From Knufia peltigerae (lineage: Eukaryota; Ascomycota; Eurotiomycetes; Chaetothyriales; Trichomeriaceae), in assembly GCA_030247855.1 (NCBI GenBank), contig JAPDRN010000102.1, positions 1 to 64,000 on the forward strand: a DNA stretch of 64,000 nt. Direction: 5' to 3'. This document shows, piece by piece, positions 1 through 12,300 of the stretch; positions within the stretch are counted from its first letter, which is position 1; each line of letters begins with the position of its first letter. A model generated the notes under the pieces. It did not search any database and had not been told where the DNA came from. It saw nothing but the letters and a program-made list of their open reading frames with translations. Position numbers and translations under genes: made by a program.

Positions 1-1543
1 TCCTCCTCCTCTACACCCAGTGCTCTCCCCTCAATCTTCCCTCACACTCGTCGCCTCAATAATTCCTCTCTCTTTTGGAAACGCCGCCATCAGTATCCAT
101 CCTCAAGCATTCAGACTCCATTCATCCCAGCCTCTGAGCCATTCGTTTTCCCCAAATAGTTTCTTTACACGGCCCCTTTTCTAAATGCTTGACTTGAGCA
201 TTTTGACCTCGCGAACAGGCAGCCGTTCCAAATAGCCTGGTGGGTTCTTCGTTTCGAACCTCCAACAAACTTTTGGTACAGAGTACTGACTGTTTTTTTG
301 GGTGATCCTCGTGTAGATCAATGGATCCGTAGAGATCTGTGAGAGATTGTAAATCCTAGGAAACCAGATTTGAAAAATCAATAGATCGTTGGAATCGTGA
401 GAGATTTTGTAGATCTTGGAAACTGGTCTTTGTAGATCCTCGAGAGAGGTTTGTCGTCGAAACCACTCTTTTCAACGGTTTCACATTTGCCGCCGAAACA
501 CAAGCCTCTTCACTCTGATAACAGTATCTACTTACTGTCTGTACAATTTCAGTGCCAATGTCAAGACCAATGCGTATGATAGGTATTTTGTATAGTTATA
601 GCCATAACTGTCTCTTCTCTTTTCGTTCCTCTTTCTCAAATTCCCTCTTTCTTCCCACTCTGGAAACGGACACATGAGTTGCTTGTAACTGCTGCTGCCT
701 GTTTTGATGTAATCCACTGTACCAGACAGACTTTTCCATGTCAATTTGTATATTCCCCAAATTAGAATTCTGTTTCGACAGGAAGAAAATCCCCATAGAC
801 ATTTCCAGCAACGCATGTAGTACATCGGCGTACTATGATTGGTTCATTTTCCCTTGCAGAAATAGATCTGCACCCCGACATGACTCCATATCGGGAAAGT
901 ATATTCTACACGACACCGGGGCGATAGGTATCACGCACACCCACCACTGTATTACCCACAAGGCTGTCCTTTTGCGAGAGGCACACGACTGAGTAACTAT
1001 CCACCTAGGAGTTTAGTCGTCGTCACTTGCCCCCTTGTTGGTTTCTCGGTGCTCGTCATTCTCAATGTCATCCAGGGTAAGTATGTCTCTTGTGTATTTG
1101 TCGGTTACCAAGTAGAAACACCTACACCGGGGTATTGATACCAAGAATATGACACGGACAGATTCGGAGGGTAACTTCTGTGATATACGCATGGTACCTT
1201 TGGGTAAGCTTCGTGCGTGACGCCGGGGGTGGGTCTGCGTGAGATCTATCGCCCTGCATGCCACCACGGTTCCAAAGTCAGTATACTCACGCACTGGTGT
1301 ACGATCATCCCTCCTCCCCCTCCAGGCTACACATCCACAATATGTAGATGGACCTCAATCACAGACTTTTGCCCAAGTTATACTTCACGCAAATCCCCTC
1401 AATTCACTCACATTTCTCCACCCCAGAAACCACAAAAGGGAGACCCCCCCTTCCAATCCTTCCTCTCTTCTTTTTTTTTCTTTCCTCAGAACAGTGTTAC
1501 ACTAAGCCAAAAGAAACTACTCGACTACTTTCAATTCTTCACC
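1..1543. other. Intergenic, no gene seen
   Basis: I see no convincing coding sequence on either strand. The stretch is mixed sequence with CT-rich patches near 1-60 and near 1440-1500. The pyrimidine-rich tract just before 1544 would suit a promoter or 5' leader of the small gene that follows. Confidence 0.5.
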
Positions 1544-1849
1544 ATGGGTTGCTTCTTTAGTAAGAACATTGTCGATGAGACTGCGCAGGCTCCTCGCCCA
1601 GTCCCAGTCACTCAAACCTTTCAACTTTCCAAATCAGACCCAATCCGTGCAAAGGTCAAGGCCCCCAGGAGCCCTCCCCCTTCATTGGGATCGAGGAATC
1701 CTGCGCCTAGGCGTTTGCGCCTACCACCTGAGCAGATCAAGCAGTGGCAGGATGCTCGATTGAAACTCTCTCAATATCCTGCCAACATGCGCGATGCCGA
1801 AGATCCCAGGGCCTATCGCATCGCGTGGGTTCGCAGGTTGGATGACTGA
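1544..1849 (+). CDS. Small putatively N-myristoylated protein, unknown function
   Basis: This is a single-exon frame of 101 residues. The ATG at 1544 sits in a good fungal context (CACCATGG) after a pyrimidine-rich leader. The protein begins MGCFFSKN: Gly2 and Ser6 fit the N-myristoylation consensus, and Cys3 next to the myristoylated glycine is a classic palmitoylation site, so attachment to a membrane is likely. The middle is rich in Pro, Ser and Arg and looks disordered. The C-terminal third, with a QIKQWQDARLKL-like amphipathic stretch, could be helical. I recognise no domain. An upstream in-frame extension exists but has no better start. Function is unknown; the lipidation call is motif-based inference. 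Confidence 0.55.
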   Translation: MGCFFSKNIVDETAQAPRPVPVTQTFQLSKSDPIRAKVKAPRSPPPSLGSRNPAPRRLRLPPEQIKQWQDARLKLSQYPANMRDAEDPRAYRIAWVRRLDD

Positions 1850-3454
1850 GTTGATGATATCGGCGTTTCCTTTGCTTCGTTGCTTGGAGTTTCGATAGGA
1901 GTGCCATTCGGATCAGTACCGCTTTAGGGAACAACGATTGGTTGTCTCTGAGGGCTCCAACAGCAAGTGAAGGAAGATCCGCGGCCGCCTGCCATCTGCA
2001 GTGAAGGGGTAGTGGTTTGGGTGTGAGGAGGGGGGTTGGAGGGTGGCGGTGGCAGGGGCTGCGGCTCCGTTGTGTGATTGGTGCCTTGCTTGCACTGACC
2101 GATGGGGTTCAGGTCTGAATGGCTTGTCCATTGGCTTGGGTGTTGGTGTTAGTTCTGTTGTGACGAAGCGCATCTCATTGACAATTGTTTCCTTACGCCG
2201 GCGTAACAGTTCTCCGGCTGGGGGCGAGAGCAGAAATGTCAATCCAGATGGGTGGTCTATTGGCAGAGTATGAAGTCCCTGGTCGTCAAATACCCACACA
2301 CACAACCATCCCGCTGGTGGACTGAACAAAGGGCGTGAGTGTTGTGAGCTCATGTTTGATGTCATGATGTCCCTGGTTACAATCAATCACCTCTTCATAA
2401 TACTCGGTGTCTGCAAAGACATCCGGGGGGTACCACGGTTTCTAACTGTGGCCCCATCGAGTATACTGCCTTGTGCAATTGCTCGGAGGGGTTGCTTTTG
2501 GTGTTGATTTGTCCATGGTGTTGTCGGCGGTCCGTTTGTGCTTGTGAGAACTATTGCTTTGCGGCTTGGATGGAGGGAGGTGGTTGATCTCTTCACCAGT
2601 AACTATCACCAATTCTTTCCTTCTTCTCACTTCGCTTTCTCCTGCACCGCATCACTCGAGTGTCTTACCTCTTCCCCTTTCCCCTTCCATTTCCAAATCA
2701 TTTCCTCCAATCGAACCTGCCTGGACTGACTAACCACATGGCCGACATCTTTGACACTGCAAAGCTGCTCAAGACTTGGTTTTGTAAGGAAGATTTTCAG
2801 TCCATGGTGTCACAAATCTCGGCCCTTGTGCAAATGCGGAAGGACCGTCGGTCATCCCCTTTGGGTCAATTTTTTTTTTGACGCGACGTTGACTTGACGA
2901 GGTTAAGGAATTTGGTCACACACAGATATGTACACACGTGCGACACCGTACCAACAAATCATCAGCACTGTAGCTAAGGAAGAGATCAGCACGCATGCCC
3001 TTCGGACATTGAAGATCGGGAGGATTCAGTCTGACAGTGACGACCTCCGTGGGAGTTCCAATATTGTTGAAAGTGACATACTCCTTAGATCCGGAGTAAT
3101 TGTCTACGAAATGACTACTCTTTAGTGACAGTTATTCACTTAACCATTCTTGGACATGGCGTTGAGGCTCAATAAGACGATCTATTTTTACAATATGCGA
3201 GGTAGCTGGACATTACAGCAAAAAGCAAGCCAAAGAAACAGTCTATGAACCAAGAGATCAGTGTTCAATGTGTTATCACATCAATTAAAAGTGTAGGACT
3301 GTTCTATGAAAAAGACAAGTCCAACTATCTAATCACAACATCCCATGCATCTTCCTACTAGGATAATACACGCTCCTAGAATGTTTATATTCCATTTCGC
3401 TAAACGCCGCTTGCGCTGTCCACTAATCATTTCATCATCCCAAATGCATTTCGT
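1850..3454. other. Intergenic, no gene seen
   Basis: A 1.6-kb stretch between the small lipidated-protein gene and the 3' end of HSP104. Only short open frames are present. A possible 47-codon frame begins with ATG at 2738 but has no recognisable content. A T-rich run lies near 2871-2879. The part beside 3455 is presumably the HSP104 3' UTR. Confidence 0.45.
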
Positions 3455-6247
3455 TTATTCGTAAAGGTCCATGTTCCCGTTGGGAGCATCCTCGAGTTCA
3501 AGCATAGCATCGTCGTCATCGTACATGTCTGCGTCCTCCATGTCACTGTCAGTGTGATTTGGTAGAACCGCGATCCGGCCATCCTCCAGCACAACGTTTG
3601 CAGTTTCGCCGTCCCTGATGGCTCCTCTGAGAATGAGCACAGCCAACCGGTTGAGGATCTCTTTCTCAATTAGTCGCTGTAATGGACGAGCACCATAAGC
3701 CGGTGAGTATCCAGCGGCACCAAGGTAATCTTTGACTTCCTCGGTAGCGTTGATAGAGATCTTCTTGTCGTTGGCTTCCAGACGCTTCTGAATCTCGCTC
3801 AGTCTCAGATCGACAATCTTTCTGATTTCTCTCCTAGACAAGCGGTTGAAGATGACGATCGAGCTGATTCTGTTCAAGAACTCGGGCAAAAAGTAATTGC
3901 GTAGAGCATTCATGACCAGTTCTTGAGTGGTAGGATCGATCTTGCCGTCGGCGCCGTTGCTGCGAGATAGGTATTCGGCACCAAGATTGCTGGTCATAAC
4001 AACAATGCAGTTTCTGGCGTCGACGACACGACCTTGGCCGTCAGTGATACGCCCGTCGTCCATGAGCTGAAGCAAGACAGTAAGAACTTCCTTAGCCGCC
4101 TTCTCAACTTCATCAAACAACAAGATTGAGAATGGTCGTCGTCGGAGTGCCTCTGTGAGCTGACCACCAGCGTCATGTCCAACATAACCCGGTGGAGCAC
4201 CGATCATCCTCGATAGGGAATGGCGTTCTTGATATTCCGACATATCAAACCTAATCATGGCCTTCGAATCGTCGAAGAGGAATTCGGCAAGAGCCTTGGT
4301 CAGGAGAGTCTTACCAGTACCCGAAGGACCACAGAAAAGGAAGGATGGTGGTTGGTTGGGATTCGCGAGGCCAGACCGTTGAAGTCTGATGGCATTGGAG
4401 ACCGCCTTGACTGCTTCTTTTTGTCCAACGACCACTTTTTGGAGGTGTTGCTCCATGTGGAGAATCTTCTCCTTCTCAGAAGCTCGCAATCTTGTCACAG
4501 GGATCCCAGTCATCTTCGAGACGATGGCGTTGATTTGTTCCGGTCCAACGGCGTCGGTTGGCGAGACCTCGCCCATCGCCCCGAGTCTGGCATGCTGCTC
4601 GGCGTCGGCCTGTGCTCGAGCGTTCTCCATCTGCTTGATTTTGGCAGTGACGTCGGGAATCGCATAGTAGGTCAAATCTGAAGCTGTCTGAAGATCATTG
4701 GATCGTTCGGCTTCGTCTCTCTTGTTCTTGAGCTGGTCGAGTTTGATCTTCATATCTTGAATTTCCCTTGATCTTGCCTTCTCACGCTCGTAATGTTCCT
4801 TGAGAGGTTCGAGTTCTTCCTTACAGTTCGCTGCTTCGCGCTTGGCCTCTTCCAAACGTTCCACTGAGGTCGGATCGGTTTCCTTCTGCAAGGCATGGAT
4901 TTCAATCTCTAGTTGTCTCAATTTTCTTTCCAGGTTGTCGAGCACTTCAGGCTGGGATTCTCTGATGACGCGGACGTCAGCAGCAGCCTCATCGATGAGA
5001 TCCACGGCCGAATCAGGCAGTCTTCGCTGGGTGATATATCTGGCAGCCAGCGAAGCTGCGGCAACAATGGCACCATCGAGGATTGTGACACCGTGGTGAA
5101 CTTCGTATTTTTCCTTGAGACCACGCAAGATTGAGACTGTCTCCTGCACAGTAGGTTCTTTGACGAGAACTTGCTGGAAACGTCGTTCGAAAGCTGCATC
5201 CTTCTCAATGTATTTTCTGTATTCGCTCAGAGTAGTGGCACCAATACAGTGTAACTGACCCCGGGCCAACATGGGTTTGAGAAGATTTGCTGCGTCCATA
5301 CCACCTTCACCAGTAGAACCTGCGCCCATGAGAAGGTGAATTTCATCCACAAACAGCACGATCATCTCGTTGGAGTTTTCGATCTCCTTCAGAACACCTT
5401 TCATTCTCTCTTCAAATTCACCTCGGTACTTGCTACCGGCTACCAAGGATCCGACGTCAAGGGAGAGAAGTTTGCAGGCGGCCAAATTGGCTGGCACATC
5501 GGCGTTGATGATCCGCTGTGCGAGACCTTCAATGATTGTGGTCTTTCCAACACCAGGCTCACCGATCAGGACGGGATTGTTCTTCGTTCTTCTTGAAAGA
5601 ATCCGAATCACACGCCGGATTTCGTCTTCTCGTCCTATAACAGGATCGATCTTGCCTTCTCGAGCCAATTGCGTCATATCGATTGTGAATTTCTTGAGGT
5701 TTTCGTTTTCCTCTTCTGCGTCGGCCGTCTTGGAGTCGACTCTCCGCGTACCGCGTATCTGCTGGATGGCGGCATCGACAAGTTTAGTGTTTGGGATATT
5801 GGCCTCGCGCAGACAGTCTTGGATCTTCTGATCTTGCGCAAGAGCGGTGATCAGATGGTCGACGGCGACGTAGCTGTCTTTCTGGGTCTTTTGTAGTTCC
5901 GAAGCCGATCTGATCACTTTAGCGAGCGCGGGAGACATGGTGACATGCTCTGGAGGGGGGTCTTGACTGGGTAACCGTACAAGAGCCTTCTTCAGCGCTC
6001 TGTCGAGTTGTTGGACATCGCCGTGTGCTCTTTCGACAACTTGTCTGAAGAGAGGGGCGGAGGCGTGTTGTTGGGAGGCATTGACGGTCGTCTGTTGGTC
6101 TTTCGACTCGTCTGCGGGAGGATCAAAGAGGGAAACTGCTAGATGTATAGGTAGGATTTGGGTGTGGGCGTATTGCTCGCAAAGGTTGGCAGCATCGCCC
6201 AGCGCCTTTGCGGCCTTGTCAGTAAACTGAGGACCGGCGGAAGCCAT
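3455..6247 (-). CDS. HSP104: Hsp104/ClpB-type protein disaggregase
   Basis: One uninterrupted exon encodes 930 residues, close to the usual 900-930 for fungal Hsp104. This AAA+ hexamer pulls polypeptides out of aggregates with Hsp70/Hsp40, in cytosol and nucleus. The Clp N-domain covers about 1-160. NBD1 has Walker A GEPGVGKT (about 229-236), the KYRGEF pore loop (273-278) and Walker B with VDEIH (about 300). The charged coiled-coil middle domain runs about 430-550. NBD2 has Walker A GPSGTGKT (640-647), the GYVG pore loop (687-690) and Walker B LLFDEVEKA (about 709-717). The tail is Asp/Glu-rich, as in cytosolic Hsp104 rather than mitochondrial Hsp78, and no presequence is seen. The ATG at 6247 gives the family N-terminus. 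Two TTCnnGAA elements lie upstream. Confidence 0.97.
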   Translation of the reverse strand: MASAGPQFTDKAAKALGDAANLCEQYAHTQILPIHLAVSLFDPPADESKDQQTTVNASQQHASAPLFRQVVERAHGDVQQLDRALKKALVRLPSQDPPPEHVTMSPALAKVIRSASELQKTQKDSYVAVDHLITALAQDQKIQDCLREANIPNTKLVDAAIQQIRGTRRVDSKTADAEEENENLKKFTIDMTQLAREGKIDPVIGREDEIRRVIRILSRRTKNNPVLIGEPGVGKTTIIEGLAQRIINADVPANLAACKLLSLDVGSLVAGSKYRGEFEERMKGVLKEIENSNEMIVLFVDEIHLLMGAGSTGEGGMDAANLLKPMLARGQLHCIGATTLSEYRKYIEKDAAFERRFQQVLVKEPTVQETVSILRGLKEKYEVHHGVTILDGAIVAAASLAARYITQRRLPDSAVDLIDEAAADVRVIRESQPEVLDNLERKLRQLEIEIHALQKETDPTSVERLEEAKREAANCKEELEPLKEHYEREKARSREIQDMKIKLDQLKNKRDEAERSNDLQTASDLTYYAIPDVTAKIKQMENARAQADAEQHARLGAMGEVSPTDAVGPEQINAIVSKMTGIPVTRLRASEKEKILHMEQHLQKVVVGQKEAVKAVSNAIRLQRSGLANPNQPPSFLFCGPSGTGKTLLTKALAEFLFDDSKAMIRFDMSEYQERHSLSRMIGAPPGYVGHDAGGQLTEALRRRPFSILLFDEVEKAAKEVLTVLLQLMDDGRITDGQGRVVDARNCIVVMTSNLGAEYLSRSNGADGKIDPTTQELVMNALRNYFLPEFLNRISSIVIFNRLSRREIRKIVDLRLSEIQKRLEANDKKISINATEEVKDYLGAAGYSPAYGARPLQRLIEKEILNRLAVLILRGAIRDGETANVVLEDGRIAVLPNHTDSDMEDADMYDDDDAMLELEDAPNGNMDLYE

Positions 6248-6288
6248 AGTCTAGTCAACTGGAAGTCTAGATTTTGGATTAATTGTGT

Positions 6289-6296
6289 TTCAGGAA
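6289..6296. promoter_or_regulatory. Possible heat-shock element, proximal
   Basis: TTCAGGAA fits TTCnnGAA, two inverted HSF half-sites, about 42 bp upstream of the HSP104 start codon. It may lie in the 5' UTR. A two-unit match is weak alone; the gene identity supports it. Confidence 0.3.
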
Positions 6297-6397
6297 TGTA
6301 GTCTGCAGGAAAGAGAAGAAAGTAGGAACATGGTAGTGGTAACAGATATATTGGGCTGCCCGGAGCGCAACCGGAACAGCAATTGTTGTGACGCACC

Positions 6398-6405
6398 TTC
6401 GAGAA
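6398..6405. promoter_or_regulatory. Possible heat-shock element, distal
   Basis: TTCGAGAA fits TTCnnGAA, about 150 bp upstream of the HSP104 ATG. A third, imperfect unit (GTC) follows at the correct spacing. Heat-shock factor binding is inferred from the motif and the gene. Confidence 0.35.
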
Positions 6406-6910
6406 GCGTCGACTGACTTCTTGCCAACTACTAGTGTGCGCTGGAACCGTCTGACAGATTCTTTTTTATTCTCGACCATAGTGGTTAGTCTCTAGGTCCC
6501 CTGCTAGGCGCTTGTTGTCCTTGGCCAATCCGGAAGTCCGCAGCCTAAGAGTGACTTATGGGCACCACAGGCGTGTCTTTAGGTCGTAATTCGACTATGT
6601 CAGACAGGATCATATTCCCGTTGGGCCAGAATTCCCTCCATCTCCGTCCAATCCACCATCATACCACACAACGTCAATGCGGGCAACTCATTCCACAGTG
6701 AATATGCGTCTGTCAACGCCAAAGGTTGTGCCGGCAAGTTCATCCGTCGAGGGAACTCACAATAATCGTATGAGTCTGTAGGCCAACGATGGAAGTGTAT
6801 GCAAAAGAGTCGGAACTGAAATCATTGTTTTTGCTAAACTAATCATTTACGAATAACGAATAATATCTGGCATTCTTGTTCTCCTCCCAAATGTTCCTTT
6901 CGATTGATCA

Positions 6911-8231
6911 TCATGCCTTTAGGACGAATTGCTTCAGGTAGAGATAGTCGGCCATGTTCTCATCCACGGTGTCCCGGATCACTTTGGCAGCTTCTTCACC
7001 ATACTTCTCTTTCCATTCAGCATCCCATTGGGCTTCCGTCTTTTTAGCTTTCTTCTGTCCTTGGTTAGCTGTATTCTCAAAGTCGGGTCAAGAACAGGGG
7101 ACGGGGCCGGGGAAGGGAAAAAAGGCGTACATGAGCTCTCGGTTTCAGATCTTTGGAGTCAATCGCATCCTCATGAAATCCTTTCCATTTCTCAAAGGCT
7201 GCTTTTGCTCGTTCCTGGTCCTCTTCGTTATCCCAATTTAGCATACCCAGGTCAAATTTGAGTCCGACACTGTTGCAGTATGCCCGGAGAATGCCTTCTG
7301 GATCATCGAGAAGGTCGTCGGCATCGATCATGCATATCTCTGGCTTGTCGGCATGGCCATTGGCGACTCCGTTGGCGACACCATTCGCATGTCCAGTGAG
7401 CTTGCTCCCGACCAATCCGCTGTCCTTGGCATAATCGAAGAAGCGACGAAGTTCATCGTATCCTGCTTCATTGGGATAGAAGTCATAGAAGCCGGTCATC
7501 TTATCCAAGGGCGGAATGCAGCACCGGTAATAGGATGGAATGCTGGAGTGAGGGTCCCGGATCAAGAAAGTAAAATGGAACTGCTCCAAAAGTGCTCTGG
7601 GCACAATGGTGGGATTCCCTGGTTCGCCGTCGGTCGGATATGGAAAGGGTGCCTTTTCGCCGTTGGCATGACCATTCACTCCGTTGGTGACGCCATTGGT
7701 GCCAATTCCTCGTCTCTTGGGCATTAGAGATGGCGCAATTCTTGCCGGTTGCTGCTCAGGTGGAACTAGGTAATACGTGATATCCTTGATGAAAACACGT
7801 TTGCCCTGTTTCGCGGTGAGCGGGGCATTCAAAGGCAACGGGCAAGCACCTGCAACAACAGCAGGACTTTCAGGGAGAGACCATCACACCTCGGATCCCT
7901 CCCTCTCGAGACGATCGAAAATTGTCTTGTACGTCGAGTCGGTGAAGCCAGTGGCTTTCCTTGCCTCTCCATCGTTCTCATACCGCACACTCATCCTCTC
8001 CGGACTGGAGAGGCGTCAGAAATTACGTCCAGGCCAGTCGATCGACTTACCCATAGTAGAAGGCATCACCAAACGGCTCGTGGACGCAGGCGAGATCCTT
8101 TCTTGTCATGAAGACCTTGTGCTTTGTCAGCATAGAGAAACTTGAAAATGGCCCGTGGACCGAACACGTTCAAATGCTGTGCTGCAAGCACGTGGGTGCG
8201 TAGCACAGAAAATGGGTTTCGAGTTGGCCAT
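6911..8231 (-). CDS. P-loop sulfotransferase-like protein (five exons)
   Basis: I reconstruct five exons: 8231-8166, 8115-8051, 8004-7890, 7805-7131 and 7054-6911. They join in phase into 354 residues. The N-terminus carries THPRACSTAFER (about 11-22), a sulfotransferase PSB-loop/P-loop signature. The middle has IRDPHSSIPSYY, like the 3'-phosphate (PAPS) binding motif, and the C-terminus is Lys/Glu-rich. It resembles a fungal family usually annotated as P-loop NTP hydrolase or sulfotransferase-like; substrate unknown. A Gly/Asn/Ala-rich insert (HANGVANG-type repeats, about 120-250) looks low-complexity. Intron borders were chosen by hand from GT/AG, branch points and family similarity. The 8116-8165 intron is the least certain, because GT can be placed at 8167 or 8165. 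Confidence 0.78.
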
Positions 8232-9322
8232 GACCACGAATGTCTCCCCTCAACGACAATTCTACAAGTCAGTCGAGAGGACAGATGGAACCCGTGTTGA
8301 AGCCAAATAGAAGATAATAAAGAATGTCAAGTTTCGTTTTGAAACCCAGAAAATATAGCCCCTTTCGGTCAGCTATGTTGGAAGTCACGACTACTCTAGG
8401 CAGTCTGGCGAGGAAAGAAGAACTCGGACCCGGCAGCTGGGAGTACGATGCGCAATATATGAGGGCAAAATTCAGTCTGCCTGCAACTCCCGAAATGCTT
8501 GGGTAGGACTTAACGTTCGATCAACTGAAACGCTCCAGCAGGACACCTTTCCCGGAGGCGAATGATGAGGCCTTGAAGGAGCGAAAAATTCGTCATGATT
8601 GCTCCATCTGCCCACTGATGCTGAAGCTGGTCAATGGTGGTCAGTGGCGGTCCGAGTGGCCTGTATGGCACGATCTGGATGGCTGACACTGGCTTCGCCC
8701 CGCAAATCTGGGCTTGCCGTGGTTTCCTTTTTTATCCACCCTTTTCCCAGGAACATGTGCTGATCATCGATCCTTGGACTCGGCGTGGGTAGTTTCGGAG
8801 AGAATGGATGGGGTTGATGGCCGTACAGAGGTGAGTCGTCCTGTCTGATTGGCAATGCGAGAATGAGGCCACTCGCATCCTGGTTCATTGTACGGATACC
8901 TTTTACGCATAACACGGACCACGGGAAACAGCGCCATGTTGTGTTTTTCGATGCGAAAGGATCATGGGAGGAGATTTACCCAGCGCCATCATTCGTCACC
9001 ATCGGCATACGTCATGTCACGTGCACGTCGTGTTTGCCCTGACGATCAGCTTCGACAGTTGGCACGTTCATACTGCGTACCGAGTATCCTCCCATGTTCT
9101 GTGGGTACAGTATCTAGTTCAAGGATATGAGGTCGTACTCAAGGCCATCATATGTTTCATCAAATCTAAAAAGATCGATCAACGCAAGACACAACCGCGA
9201 AAAGTTAGAAAGATGAGGACAAAAACATCGTCCCGAGTATCACATCCCGACGCCGTTTGTATATACATTCAGCATGACTTTTTCGTGCCGTAAATCATGT
9301 TCATATCCTCATCCCAGCATCA
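8232..9322. other. Intergenic, no gene seen
   Basis: This lies between the sulfotransferase-like start and the 3' end of the long RhoGEF. Only short, featureless frames are present on both strands. It should contain the sulfotransferase-like promoter near 8232-8500. Confidence 0.45.
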
Positions 9323-12300
9323 TTATTCACCCGTAAATCCATATCTGTACGTTCCACACAGCCCAAACACCCACCCAGCCTCCTTGTTACTCGCGAACTG
9401 CAACATATACACTGTCTCTCGTCCCATCATGACACCGCCTGTATGCCCAATGACTTCGTCCTCTTTCCACACCTTGACCGCAATGCCTGTTTGCATTATC
9501 CGTTCGAAGCAAGATTCTCCAAGAACAGCATCGAGAAGGACCACGTCCGGTGCTTTATTGCGTACGATGAGAATGCGTTTCTCGCGTCCATTGCCATGAA
9601 CACGATGGGGGGTGTGGCTGGAACTTGGAAGCCTCGGCCCTCGCTGTGCCGATCCTGGTTCGACAATGGACGGCGACCGTGAGTGTGCATGAGCGGGCGT
9701 TGCCGGGGGCGAGGGCGCTACACTCGTACTTCTGCTGCCTTCTTGCCCAGCGGCAGGAACAGATGCTGGAGCCGGCAATACACTTAACCTTGCGCCACCT
9801 AGATTCTCCCAGTGTTGGCCTTTGCGCATATATATGCGTATCTTCATGTTGTTCACCATGCCGCCGCCATTTGCAGCGTCGGCACTCGTTGCTGGGACGT
9901 TCGGTCCATCTTTTCCAGGTATAAAGCCAACTTGACTGGGAGCCGGGGTGCTCGAACCGGAACCTGTTCCTGTGCGAGTGCCACTGCTGGACGAATATAA
10001 TGATGGGCCCGTAGTGCTTGTATTCCTTCGCACAACGGACGACCGATTGATGTTGAATGCAGGCTTTGCACTGAAGCGCCTTAGTGCTGAGAATGCGCTG
10101 GCCATTGTGCCCGAGCTTTCTACAGACATGTCGACGCTCGCGGGGGTAGGTGCTGATGAGGCGCGATAGCTTGACTTCTTGGCGCTGCCGAAGCTGAACC
10201 ATGATGATGCGCGCGATCGAGGCTGATCTGATGGATTGACGTTAAAGGTCACAGTCGGCTGGCGGGGTCGTGCACGTTCAAGTTCAATGTATGTAGGGTT
10301 GTTGCAGCGCGCCCAGTTGATCATACCGTACAGTGCGTCGCACGCTTGAAGGTTGCTAGAACGAAACATGATGTTGCTGCTTGTGCGTATACGTGAATTC
10401 GGAGTTGGGGGAGAGCGGATCTGGATGTCAAGTGCGGCGCCTTTGCGGAGCATCACGAGAGGTGTAAGTTCAAACGCGACGAGAGGTCGTTGTGCGGGAG
10501 ACGATGCTCGCAGACCTGACTTATCTGGGCTTGATACGCCGGGGTTAGAGTGCTCCGCAGACATTTCAAATGCTTCGATCAGGCCTGGTGTTATGACTAT
10601 TGAGCATTCATCTGGGTGGATCAATTCCCATGCACCTGTATCCGACCATGCGCATATCAATGCGGCTGCTCTTTTCTTCTGGTCAGCGGGTACAACGTTG
10701 GAGGAGGGAACTCTTCGATATGGTCCTTGAGAAGCTGAATCTGATGGTGCTAATGTTCTTGTTCCCGTCGATTGGATGGACGACGGAGGGTATGAGCGAA
10801 TCGCTAGTGGCATTGATGTCGGAGGATATGTCTGTTTTGATGGCCTTCGTTCAGTAGCGTTGATCGCAATCAGAGGAGTTGCTTTGTCTTGTTGCTCGGT
10901 ACTGAAGTCTTCTGAGGTATCAGACGAGTCACTCACGCTTTCCGTATCGTAATTGGACGAACTGTCTGAGCTGCTAGACGGCGCATACTCATGCTTCAGT
11001 GGAGATGATGTCCTCCTCCTTGGTCCTTTTTCCGAAGAGGCAGGTGTCGCTTTCAGCTCGGGCAGATGATTTTGCTTCAGTTGAGGCTGTGACTTGTCCA
11101 TGGTACGGTGTGGAGGAGTAGGAGGAGGAGAGGGCTCGGGGTTTTGAATTGTTGATGAAGGTCTTCCTTCTCGAATTTGAGTCCTTGGTGGGGGTACTGG
11201 CACATCCTCAGTGAATATCTGGCTTCTGGGTGAGCTCTTATTTTGAATAGGACCATTCTTCGGTCTGGTTTCTGGAGACGATTGACCGATCCTCACGGAA
11301 TCCGCAGGCTGAGAGCTTGCCGTGCCCATATCTGCTTGTGACTGCGGTCTGAGCCTAGGAACGGAGGGAAGATCTTTTGAAGGCGTCGAAGAAGGAGCCC
11401 GAGCGTAGACTGGCCTTTGAGGTTGCGTTTCTTGCGTCATTGTTGTTGAAGTCGCGTCTCGGTTTGGTGAATTCGATGAAGACTGTTCCGTGGGAGGAGA
11501 CAGCGGTTTGGGTTCCCTTGAGAATAGAGTTGAACTAGGTGAAGGAGGGTCGTGGATGCGACTACCATCATATTCCGCAGCACGAGACCTACGTATGTCG
11601 TCTTTCTGCGAATTGCTGGGTGAAGCATCCCTGGCTGAGCGCTCTGGGATAAGAGGCTCTGCCATCCTAGCAACCTGTCTCCGCTCAGGTACAGAGCCAG
11701 ATTTGGGGGTAGGGGGCCCGCGAAGTGATGCGGTATCCATAGTCATGATGGATTGGTCTGAAATTGTTGATCTGTCTGAAGAAAGGATTGACGGAGCTGG
11801 TTTCCTATTTGCAACGGAAAATTGCGACTGGTATTGTGTTGTTTGTGGTTTTGATGCCAAACCTCCACCAAGGTTCAGCCTTTGGGAAGGCCGATCAGCC
11901 GAGATCTTTGTGTCGTTTTCGTGTCGGCTCACTTCAGTTCGTGCACCAGATACTGATGGCTCGCCAATTGGTACCTCCACATTGGATGGCTCTGATTCTT
12001 GACTGATGGACTGGGTTTCTGTTCTGGTTCCCGACGAGATTTCACCAGAGCCCTGGTGCGCTGACAAGTCCTTCTGAGGCTGACTGCGTTTGATGAAACT
12101 AGGTGTCCTGTTGAGCCTTGGTGGCAAGGGGTTTGAACCCAACATACTCATCCATTCTGTCACCGCCCCTTTATCATCAGTCTTCAGAGCTAGCAGCTCT
12201 TGCCAATCCTTCCCCAGGCCAGCGCGGCCGCGTATCATTATAACAAGGTCGAAGTCATCTTCGCCACGTCTTGCAGATATTGCGCTCCATAGGACTGGTG

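Larger units (their letters stand above)
6248..6910. other. HSP104 promoter region and downstream spacer
   Basis: This spacer lies between the HSP104 start and the 3' end of the sulfotransferase-like gene; both genes are on the minus strand. It holds the presumed HSP104 promoter, with two TTCnnGAA heat-shock-type elements. It also has CCCCT at about 6498-6502, which reads AGGGG (stress-response-type) on the HSP104 strand. No further gene is seen. Confidence 0.45.

Noticed and set aside
2738..2881. 47-codon frame starting MADIF
   Set aside because: Short, ends in a T-run-coded Phe stretch, and has no family resemblance.
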